This document shows positions 18,663 through 29,000 of a stretch of 64,000 nucleotides of DNA, in pieces. This DNA is from Emiliania huxleyi CCMP1516 (taxonomy: Eukaryota; Haptophyta; Isochrysidales; Noelaerhabdaceae). The notes beneath the pieces were generated by a model, which was not told where the DNA came from, searched no databases, and saw nothing but the letters and a program-made list of their open reading frames with translations. Position 1 is the stretch's first letter. Each line of letters begins with the position of its first letter. The stretch covers positions 76,202 through 140,201 of the forward strand of contig NW_005200981.1 of assembly GCF_000372725.1 (NCBI RefSeq), read 5' to 3'. Both the position numbers and the translations under genes were made by a program.

Positions 18663-20920
18663 ACGACGGTGACGGCGGTGGTGGCGACGGAGGCGGCGTC
18701 GGCGACGGTGGAGGTGACGGCGAGAGTGACGGCGGTGGGGGCGATGGTGGAGGTAGCGACGGCGAGGGAGGCGACGGCGGGGGCGGCGACGGCGGAGGCG
18801 GCGACGGCGAGGGTGATGGCGACGGCGGCGACGGCGGTGGCGGTGACGGCGCGGGTGGTGACGGCGGTGGTGGCGACGGCGGGGGCGGCGATGGCGAGGG
18901 TGACGGCGGCGGGGGCGAGGGCGGCGGGGGTGACGGGGAGGGAGGCGAAGGCGGGGGTGGCGATGGCGACGGCGGCGACGGTGGTGGTAAAGGTGGTGGT
19001 GGAGAAGGCGGCGGCGGTAGCGGCGCAGGTAGCGATGGCGGCGGTGGCAACGGTGGTGGCGGCGACGGAGGCGGTGGGGGCGGCGACGGTGACGAAGATG
19101 GTGGCGGTGGCGAGGGCGAAGCCGAGGGCGGTGGCGGCGGCGGCGACGCCGAGGGTGGTGGCGAAGGCGCGCTGGGGCAGGCGGCCGTTACCTGAGCGAC
19201 GGTGTAGCTGGCTATCACGGAGATGGATCCGGACAGGCAGGCTGGGTAGGAGGAGGCAACAGTGACGAAGTAGGGGGAACCGGTGAAGAACTCCCCGTAG
19301 GAGAGCTCGACAGCACCCCACCCGGGGTATGTGCCGCTGTACGAGCAGTAGCCGCCGCAGCACACGCCGGGCGCGGAGTCAGGTAAGATGGTGTACTCGA
19401 CACCGCCGAGCGTCAGAAGAGAGCAGCACCGGTTTGAGCAGCCGTTGTAGATTCCTGGCGTTGGCGGCGCCGATGGCGGAGAGGGAGGAGCAAAGGGCAT
19501 CCCGCAGTTGCTCACCGCTGCGGTTTCGGTCCCTCCGACTGCGACTATGGCGCTGTCATCGACGATGGAGCACGCGGCGACTGCCATGCCGCCCGTCGGG
19601 AGCATGTACGTCTCACCCGCCCCCAGCCAGAACCACTTCTCCGTCCGGATGTCGCCATATGCATTCACGTGCGAGAAGTGGACGGTCACTTGGTTCAGCT
19701 TGTTGTCGCGGTCGGCGTGGCAGCCCAACGCGGAGCAGGTCTCTTCGTCGCCGCGAAAGGCGATCCAAATCTCGCCGGCGCCACCTGCGCCCCAATTTAA
19801 GACGCGGGATTCGCAAGAAGGGCAATTTATCTTGAGCGCCAGAGCGGCTGTACCTTCTGGCCCGAGGGAGAGAGCACGCAGCTGTGTGGGAGTCGTGGAC
19901 GATGGCGAGCCGACCGCCACGGCGGAGTCGGGGATGGCACCCAAGAAGTAGCGACCGGGCGCTGTGAACGAGTTGAGCTCGCCTCTGTCGTTGCCCATCG
20001 TCGCGGACGAGTCGCCGTACTCACTTAGCTGTCCTGTCGCATAGCGGTCGACGCCGCTGCCGGCCGCGTGCCCGAGCCCAAGGTGGTGGCCGAACTCGTG
20101 CGCTCCTATTTGTAGCGGGGCGCCGTGAAAAGAGACGCTTCTCACAGGCACCTGCGCGGTGAGGCCCCGTGCCAACGCTCGCTTCAGCCTTTCCTGCCAG
20201 CTGGTTGCGCACAAAGCAACCCGCCCACCAGTAAGAACTGGCATCCCCGCTGATGTCTTTGTAGGTTGTGCTCACGTACGGGTCTCCACTATTCTTGCGT
20301 AGGATGCCCGTATAGCAGCTGCCCATAATCCCCCCACCCGTGGGGTTGGATGGGTTTGAGGCGCAAGACTCCGTCGCGGACTCTGGCAAGTAGTACAGGA
20401 TCGCGTCGATGTCGTTCATATCAACAGATTCGCTGAGCTCGCAAGCGGCGGTGGCAAGCAGGTCGAAGCCCTGTCGGCTACATCCGCTGCTGCTTGAGAC
20501 CGTCGGATGCTGCACTTTCGACACTCCCGTGAGGTCGCGGGTGACGACACGTGAATTTTCGAGGTCGAAGCCGAGCTTACCATAGGTTGAGAAGCGGAAC
20601 TCCTGATCCATGATGCTGCGCTGCTGCACCACCCACGCCTCTCGCGCAGATGGGGTGCTGCCTGCATAACTCGGATACCACCCGTTAGTCTCCACGAGGA
20701 CCGAGAGAAGGCGGATATTCACCTGGCCATCGAAGTAGGGGCTGCTTGACGACCACGAAGCGGCTATTGGCCGCACGACTTCTTGCTCACCCCCTTGGCC
20801 AATCGGCCGCACAACTTCCTCCGACAATTGGCTTGACAGCTGCCGTCTACCTGGACAGAAACCGGGAACAGCACTGGCGACACGCAAGGCCAGGAGTATC
20901 GTGGCAGTGCGCAGGATCAT
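17875..20920 (-). CDS. M11/gametolysin-like zinc metalloprotease with proline-rich stalk and membrane anchor
   Basis: Secreted or surface endopeptidase. The ATG at 20920 opens MILRTATILLALRVASAVPG, a signal peptide. The prodomain and catalytic part run through NDIDAILYYLPES and YWWAGCFVRNQL to the zinc site IGAHEFGHHLGLGHA (about 20108-20064). This is a complete HExxHxxGxxH motif with both flanking Gly, as in M11 gametolysin-type enzymes. A frame change between about 20200 and 20150 is explained by a 46-nt GC-AG intron (CAGCTG|GCAGG to GCGCAG|GTGCC). Downstream are a beta-rich domain, a Cys-rich module (GCSNRCCSLL, GVCCGGYC), and about 240 residues of SPPPP repeats (about 19140-18420). A SEA-like segment (FRVVATFAASGEV, LRAYTEEAGRGDFEAA), a hydrophobic anchor (AVAVAAAAAVGVAVTAALLG) and a short basic tail complete it. 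Gametolysins degrade algal cell-wall glycoproteins; the target here is unknown. Confidence 0.85.
18420..19145 (-). repeat. proline/serine codon repeat (SPPPP stalk)
   Basis: On the plus strand this is GGCGGNGGNGANGGNGGN-type sequence, coding SPPPP/SPSPP on the minus strand inside the metalloprotease. It resembles hydroxyproline-rich glycoprotein rods. The plus-strand frames that read Ala/Val/Thr are shadows. Confidence 0.85.
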
Positions 20921-21252
20921 GGAGGCGGCGACGACGCGCTCACCTCAGTCGAACCGCGGCAGCGACGACGCGCTCACCTCAGTCGAACCGCGGCAGCGAC
21001 GACGCGCTCACCTCAGTCGAACGCGGCGGCTCTGCACCCTTCGTTGCGTTCGGATTTTCCGCTGCAGTTTTTCTCTTTTCTCGGCGAACCGTGTACCCCC
21101 CCTGGGAATGGGAATTCACAGTGTTGAGAACGAACGTCTCTTTTCTTTCCCTCGGCGAGCCGTCCAACAGGTTCCGCTGCATCTCTGGGCGTGCGCAAGA
21201 GACAGGGTAGAATTCCTCGATACCTCAAACCACAAACGTGCAAAAACAAAAC
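20921..21252. repeat. 34-bp triplicate upstream of the metalloprotease gene
   Basis: Three tandem units of about 34 bp at about 20927-21028 contain GACGACGCGCTCACCTCAGT and CGAACCGCGG. They lie immediately 5' of the metalloprotease ATG, in its presumptive promoter or leader. The rest of the interval to 21252 shows no gene. Confidence 0.7.
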
Positions 21253-21366
21253 AGGCCCCAAATTACGTGTGAGTGTTAGAGTTGTTTGGTATTGCTAAAA
21301 ATCTCTCTCTCAAACGTGTACAAATACGACAAAACAACTCTAACACTCACACGTAATTTGGGGCCT
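21253..21366. mobile_element. 114-bp hairpin element (MITE-like)
   Basis: A perfect 35-bp inverted repeat at 21253-21287 and 21332-21366, from AGGCCCCAAATTACGTGTGA inwards to GTTGTTT, with a 44-nt A/T-rich loop containing GGTATTGCTAAAAATCTC. The stem-loop junction sequence recurs at 17331-17385 and 43351-43380. Confidence 0.75.
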
Positions 21367-21648
21367 GGAGCCCTGTTCACGCGCGCGCGAGACGTGCAGA
21401 CAGGGTTGCCAGGTGAGAGCGAATGGCGCGAAATAGAAAAAAGGGCCCGGGGGAAATTGTCCAGGGGTGCAGCGGCGGTATGGACTCTCCGCGGTAGTCT
21501 CCTCTATCACAAAATCCTCCCTCATACAACAACATACATGTACGTACTCTCTAGAGCGTGAAAAAGCGTTCCGCGGCCCGCAGCGTCCGGTCGAGGGCGC
21601 CGAGGGAAACGCGCCCTCGAGCCTCGTCCACGGGCTACAAGCGGCCGT

Positions 21649-24600
21649 TCACTCAGGCGCGCCGTTGCCGCTTCCGATCCGAGTCCTGATCCCCTTGCCG
21701 CCCTTCACCGCCCGTTGGCTGTACGCGCCCGGCGGCGCGGCCTTCTGGCGTGAGCACCTACTCACGGCCTGGTGCTGTGAAGAGACGGTGCTCGCACCAG
21801 TGCGCGACTCGCCCTCCAATCGCGTGAGCACGTAGCGCGCGTCCTCCTGCCAACCAAAGGGGGGGGGGGGGGTGTCACTCCAAGAGGTCTCCACGACTCC
21901 CGTCCTCGGCACCGGAACAGGAGCACTCGGGTGAGCCATGCGTGGGGTGTGTGCACGCATGCCTGCAACCAGAGCGGAACCAGAGCTCGCTTCTCTTTCC
22001 CGAGCACCGTCACGGCGTCCTGTTCACAGCTTCACGCCGGCCGTGAAAATGCCTGTTCTCAGCCCCTCGTCTGCGCGGCGCCGCGACGGCGTCCTGGCGG
22101 TAGAGCGCGAGGTCGTCGTCGCCGCGTGTGATGGCGGAGCCTACTCACAGACAGAAGGCTTCCCAATGGTTTGCTACAGGCGGCGCGGCGGCGCGGCGGC
22201 GGCGCCGTTCTCGCGTGCGTGCTTCACGATCGCGTCTCGCCCGACACCCGCCTACCTCTCCAAGACCGCCAGATCACCCGAGATTCAGCGAGATTGCGCG
22301 AAGCCTCGCTCGCCTCCCGCCTATCCGCAGCCGGCGCAGCATGTTCGAGGATCCGCTCATAAACACCGCAAAGTGTCGCTGCTTGCGACCTGCTCGCGCG
22401 CCGATCCCGAGAGCGCGTGCAACGCCTAGGGGCAGACGCAGTGCAGAGTCACTAGCCTGCGTGAGGTGAGAGGGGGCGCGGGCGAGTGAAGCGAAGGACC
22501 GTGAGCACGTCGTAGCGCAGAGAACCCGGCTTGGGCGCCCATGAAGCTGCCGGGTCATCTCCCTCCTCCTCCTCCTCCTCGCTCTCCTCCTCACCACCCT
22601 CGTCCTCCTCGTCGTCGTCCTCCGCCTCGCCGATCGCCCGCGCGTAAGCGACCGCCGCCTCCACCGCCGAGTCAAAGTTGCCGAGGTATCGGTTCGTCGA
22701 CCGTGTACCAGAGTTGGTGTACCGCGCCTCGAAGCGGTCAGAGTTGGTGGCCTGTCGTACGCCCTTGTAGCCGCTGCTGCTGCGGCTGGAGAGGTGCAGC
22801 CGCAACCCTTCGGCCTCCGTCACCGGCCCCTCGCTCTCCTGCTCCCCCTCGCCGCCCTCCTCCTCGTCGCCCTCCTCCGCCGCCGCCTCGCCGACTGCCA
22901 GCGCATACGCCACCGCCGCCTCCACCGCCGAGTCGAAGTAGCCGAGGAAGAGGCTGCGCCCGTCCCGCGTGCAGCTCGCTCGAAAGCGGCCTTTCTGCAA
23001 GCACACGCCCTTGTAGCCGGTGCTCGCGCGCCGTGAGAGGTGCAGCCTCAGCCCCTCCGCCTCTGTTGCCACCGGCGCCTCGCCCTCGCCGCCCTCCTCG
23101 CCCTCGAGGACTAGGTGTGATGAGGTCGCTGCCTCGGAGGTCGCCGCAGAGTGGCGCGTGCGCTCGGAGTGCAGGGCGGGCGGTGCGGAGGCGGACGGCG
23201 GTGCCTCGGCCTGCAGCGCGGTGGCAGACGAGGGGCGGGGGGCGAGGGGTGAGGTGAGGGCCGAGGGAGGAGATTCTCTGTTGATCTGGGCGAGTCGTGT
23301 CCATCTCGGAAGCTCTCGGCTACACATTCACCAAGATCTCGACGTGGTTCTCGTCGAGCGTGTGGGGAAACGTACGGCCGTCCTGGGCGTAAAACACGTC
23401 GAAGCGGACGGTCAGGCCGCCCCCGCGCCTGCTCACGGGTGCAGCTGTGAAGAGACGCCGTTCACGCGCATGCGGCTGGTGGGGCGGTTGCGGCGCCGCG
23501 CGAGCTCCGGCGGGTCACAGCGCATGACGGTACCGCGCTCGAAGCGGCCGCTGCCCCTTGCGGCGGCTTGATTGGAGCCGATCCGCAGCATGGACGGTGT
23601 CCACCACACGCGCACGACAGCGCCGGCGCGGATCTCATGGTGCGACGCCTGCTCACCGCTGCTGGCGTGAAAGAGGCTTGTTTTTCACAGTGCGGCCGGC
23701 CTCGTTGGCGTGAGCGGAGCCTTTGCGTGTGGGTTGTACGGGTTCTGCAGCACAGGCGCCTCCCCCTCGCCCTCGCAATCCTCCAGCCGCTCGCCACCTC
23801 CATCGCCGCCGTCTCCGCCGCCGCCACCTCTGCCGCCACATCGCCTCATCGCCTCGAGCACCTGAGGACCAGTCAACGGCCTCACTACTGCTGGGCCGGT
23901 ACCACTCAGCGCCGTCACGTCTCTGTGAGCGCCTCGTACTCCTCCAGCTCCTCCTCGTCGCCTGTTCACGGCTGCGCGCGTGAATGACGCTACCTCGGCT
24001 AACCTCGGCTAACCTCGGCCAATCTCGGCCAATCTCGGCTAATCTCGCCGTCGTCGTGCTCGATCCGCCACAGCGCGGGCTCGTCCTCCGCCTCGCCCGG
24101 CGGAAGGTAGAGCCGCACCACTGCGCCGATGTCCTCGTGCCCCTCGAAGCGCCGCAGCAGCCGCTGGCCGACGTGGGGTCCCTGCTCACTCGAGCGTCGC
24201 AGGTGAAGGGCGCGTCTCCACAAGCCTTCGCGCGCGCAAGAGCGTAGCCGCGCCTCGGCTTGCCACTCCTCGACCTTGCCGCCCTCCGCCGTCTCGCCGC
24301 CCGCCGCAGAGCCGCCGCCGCCCTCCTCCGCCCCTTGCTGCCGCCGCTGCAGCTCCCGGCGATACCAGAGTGGGCGAGGGCGCGGGTCTGCCGTCGCCTC
24401 GAGCCGAACGGGCGCCTACACAAAATGTTGACTGCAGTCGCGGCGGCCAACAGGGTCTGCGGTCGTCTCTCGCGGGGCGGGCGCGTGTCGCTGCCGGCCC
24501 GTCGACCAGCCGAGCGGCGCGGAGGAAGTGGTGGCGGAGGAGGAAGAATCACCCCCTCCCGCCTGCCCGGCCTGCGCCTGCGAACGCGCCGGCGGCGGCG

Positions 24601-25963
24601 CCTCGTCCTCCTCCTCGTCCTCCCCGCCCTCCCTGCCCCCGCCGCCCCCGCCCATCGCGCGCAATTGTTCCGCAGCCCTGGCCTGCAGTCCGACAAGCCT
24701 CGATCAACCTCGGGCGCTGGTGGTGGTGGGAAAGTGTCGGCGGGGGAGGGGAGCAGCAGGAGCGGGGTGGCGGTCACGGCGGCGGTCGGGACAGTCGCGG
24801 CGCCTGCAGCGCAGCCAGCGCCGCCCCCCCATCGCCCGAGCCAACCGCTACCAGGGCGGAGAGCCAGCCGCGCAGCTGACCGCGCGTGCGCTCGAGCTCC
24901 TCCTAAACCGGTCCAACCCTCGGTCCGATCTCGGCCTATCTCGGCGGGCGCGCTCGCTCCCACTGCGCCTCCAGCCGTTCGCGCTCGCGCGTCGCCTCTG
25001 TCGCGCCACCCTCCTCCCCACCGCGCCACTCCCCACCGCTACCGCCGCCGCTAGCCGAAGGGGCGTGAGGCGGGCGGGGCGGAACGAAGAGTGGGGCGGC
25101 GGCGGCGGATCCCTCTGCCCTGCACTCCCCCTCCCCCTCCCCCGCCTCGACAGCCTCAATCTCCGCCTCGATCTCCATCTCGTCCTCGCTCGAGTCAGCC
25201 TGGCCGACGCACTCGACCTACGCGCCGTCTGATCTTGCTGACACCTCGGTCAAATCCCCGCCAACCTCGGGTCACATCTCCACCTCGAGGCCGGCGGGCG
25301 TGCTCTCGAGCGCACTCACGCCCACCCCGACCTACTCACAGAAGAAGCCGCGTGAAGATCGCGCGCGGGCTCTCAAGTGCTCAGCCCACTGCCGCCTCTT
25401 GCCTCGCTCTCGCCGCCGCCCACGGCACCAAGGGCCGCCCCGCCCTCGCCGGCGAAAGGATGGTCAAGAGGCAGCAGCGGCGAGAGCTCGACCGGCGAGA
25501 GCGCAGGCGGCGGCGGCTGCGCCGGCTCCTGCGGCTGGTGAGGCTCCAGGAGGCGGAGAAGGGGAGAGATGTCGACCATATCCGGCGCCTCAGCTCCATC
25601 GAAGGGGCGGTCCGAGCTGGAGGCAGCCGCGACGGAGGTTTTGCCCGCCGGCGCCTCGCCGACCGCCCGCGCGTACGCCACCGCCCCCTCCACCGCCGTG
25701 TCGAAGGAGCCGAGGACGACCTTCCTTCCGTCCACCATGTGCTTCGCCTGGAAGCGGCCAGAGGGCTGCTTGTGCACGCCCTTGTAGCCGGTCGCGTTGC
25801 TGCTGGAGAGGTGCAGTCGCAAGCCCGCCGCAGCCTCCGCCACCCGCGCCGCCCCGCTCGCCGCCGCCACTCTCGCAGCCGCAGGGCTCCGTGCTGCGCC
25901 CTGCGAAGGACGTTCGGCCTTCTGGCTCCAAAAGTTCTGCGGCAGCTTCCGCCTCCGTTTGGC

Positions 25964-26006
<43 letters not shown>

Positions 26007-29000
26007 AAGTCCCCCAAAGTCGAGGAACCAGCGGCGGCTGCCGCGGTTCCCTGCGGCTGAGCGGGCTTGCACGCCGCGCAGAACCAGTCGCCATCTGGGA
26101 TGGGCTCGCCGGGCAGCAGCTCAAACTCCGCCTCGCAGCCGTCGCACACGATCGCCGTAACGATCTCTTGCGGATCTGCCGCCGCCGCAGCCGCCGCCAG
26201 CATGGCGTCCTCGGAGACGCCGCCGCCACTCGTGCTGCTGCCGCCGGCGTCGCCGGCCGCACGCGCATACGCCACCGCCGCCCCCACCGCCGTGCCGCAG
26301 TAGCCGATGTGTATCTGCCTTCCGTCCACCCTTTTCTGCGCCTGGAAACGGCCAGAGGAGTGCCGCGACACTCCTTTGTAGCCGGTGCTGCTGTTGCTGG
26401 AGAGGTGCAAATGCAAGCCCTCCGCCTCCTCCACCGCCTCGTGGAGCACCGGCGCCGGCACCACCGCCGCTGCCGCCGCCGCCTCCGCCGCCACCGGCGC
26501 CTCGCCGACCGCCCGCGCGTTGGTGCTCGAGAGGTGCAACCGCAAGCCCTCCGCCTCCGCCACCGGCGCCGCCACCGGCGCCGTCACCGCCGCGTCCTCT
26601 GCCGCCTCTGCCGCCTCGCCGGCCGCCCGCGAAGGGGCGCCGTCCTCCTCGAGGCCGCCGGGCGCGCCTTCGCCGGCCGCAATGCGGCCGGCGACGGCGG
26701 CGGCGGCGGAGGAGAAGAAGGCGCGCAGCAGCTGCGCCGCCGCCGCCTCGACGAGGACCGCGGTCGGCTCGTCGGCCGGGTCGAACCGCCACTGAAGCTG
26801 CTCGCCGTCTGGGCGAAAGGCGGCGTGCGCGGCAGCGTCACCCGGCCGCAGCCCAACAAAGACGTGCTCGTCTGAGTCGGCATCGTCTAAGTACTGCAAG
26901 ACGAACCACCCCTCGCCGCCGCCGCTTCCGCCGCCGCTTCCGCCGCCGCTTCCGCCGCCGCTTCCGCCGCCGCTTCCGCCGCCGCTTCCGCCGCCGCTTC
27001 CGCCGCCGCCGCCGATCGCACTCGGCGGACCCCAAGCACGCCTCACCGCGGCTGTGTACCACGAGGCGCCGCCGTCCTGCCCGTCGCGCCAAAGGACTTG
27101 GGCGATGCTGCCGTCTAGCACGGCGGGAGCGGGCATCAGCAGCTGCGGCAAGTCGCGCTGGGGGTCGAAGACTGTCGGCTCGAGCTCGCGCGCCTTAGCG
27201 AGGTGTAGCCGAGGTGTAAGCCGAGAAGTCAGCCGAGACGCAGCCGGGACGCAAGCCGGGACCTTTCCTGGACCTTTCCTGCCGAGTGGGACCGAGAGCT
27301 CGTGGCGGGACGCGAGCCGAGCGTGGCCGAGAGGAGGAGAGGGGCGGCAGGGAGGGCAGAGGGGCGCTGCGAGGGGCGGGAGCGGAGCGCGATCCTTGTA
27401 CGTGCGTGCCGAGAGGGCGCCGTCGGGCTCGAGCCGAAGCCTGTACAGCGGCAGGCTCTGCCCTAGGCCCGTACCCGCCACGAGCTCGACCCGCCCCACG
27501 CTCGCGTCGTTGCGATCGACGGGCCGCATGCGCACGTCCAGCTCGAGCCGCCGGGCGGGTGAGCCCGCCGCCGCACGGCCCGGTGAGTCGTCGGCGTGTG
27601 CGGCCTGCGCCGCCCGCATCGTCGCGGCCAGACCCTGCGAGAAGCCGATGCAGGCGGATGGCTTGATCTTGTCGAAGGCGACGCCGGTCAGCGCGCAATA
27701 CTTCTGCACGACGCGCGGCTTGATGAAGCTGAGCAGCTTGCGATTGGCCGCCTGAACTCGGGCAACCTCGGTCAATCTGGGGCGATCTCCAGCCACCCCC
27801 CCCCCTCCGCGGCAATCTCGAGCGTTCTGGGGGAAGCGATGATCTCGGCCAATCTCGACGGATCTGCGCTGGCCTCGAGCAGCTGGTGCAGCAGCTCGAT
27901 TGTCCCGACGCTCGGGCTGTACTCTGACTTTGTGTGGTGCTGGACGAGGTAATTCTCCTGGACGAATCCGGTGATGCCGACGCCGAGCGTCGTGAGGCGG
28001 TAGGCCGCCGTGTGCGTCGCTCCGCTCACCCTTGCCTGCTGCTTGAGCTTGACGAGGGCGCGCCTGTTCACGGCTCGAGGTGTAACGAGACGGCGCGTGG
28101 GCCTCGGCTGCCGCCTGAGCTTGGCGACGACGTCATCCGGCCCTTGTGGTAGAAGAAGATGCCTGAAGAGCCATTCATGACGACCACTCAACGATGGATT
28201 CAAATCCCGTCCGCCCGTCTTGCGGCAGACGAAAATGCCCGTCTCCTCCGCCGCGAGCAGTCTCTTCTCGCCGGCGATCGCCGACTCTCCGCTGCTAGCG
28301 GCGGAGAGCACCTGCACGACCTCCTCGAAGCTGCGCGCGTAGCCGAGCGTGAGCGACGCCGCCGCGCTGCGGCTGCACTCGAGCGCCGCTCCGCCGCTCG
28401 GCCGGTCCTGTGTAAAAGATGAAGCACTCCGGTCAGCACCGAGCTCTCGAGCGCGCCGCTCCTTGGCGCTGGGCCATTCCTGCCGGTCGGCCTCCTCTCC
28501 AAACTGGCGCTGCACGTCCTCCGCGCTCGGCCTATCGTACCCACTTGCCGCTCAAGCGCCGAAGGGGTGGCTCATCGAGCGCTGCACCCTCTCGGCGCTC
28601 GGCCTCGGCAGCGCCACAATCTCGGCTAATCTCGGCTAATCTCGGCCAATCTCGGCTAGTCTCGGCCTCGGCAGCGCCACCGTCCGGCGCATCCCGCCCT
28701 CGAGGTAGGTCGACCAGTCGCGCGGCTCGACGCGCCTGTTCACGGCTGCAGCTGTGAAGAGACGCCGCTCACAGCGTCGCGGTGTGACCCGCGCGACGCG
28801 CCGCCCGTCGATGACGATCTCCATGGTCGGCTCGACCTGTTCACAAGCTGCCGCCGATGAGCTGTGAACGCGAGCGGCGTGAACGGCATCCGCCGGCGCG
28901 GCACGACCCCCTGCCCGCTCAGCCGGAGATAGAGCACCTCGGCGTACGCCCGCAGCGAGCGCTGGTGCGAGAGGGGCGGCGTGGCGCCAGGCGAGCCTCG

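Noticed and set aside
18369-19265. Plus-strand Ala/Thr/Val-rich frame and minus-strand alternative frame over the proline stalk
   Set aside because: Shadows of the SPPPP codon repeat of the metalloprotease.
22541-23257. Plus-strand proline/arginine-rich frame
   Set aside because: It overlaps the AP2-like repeats, which show a real conserved pattern on the minus strand.
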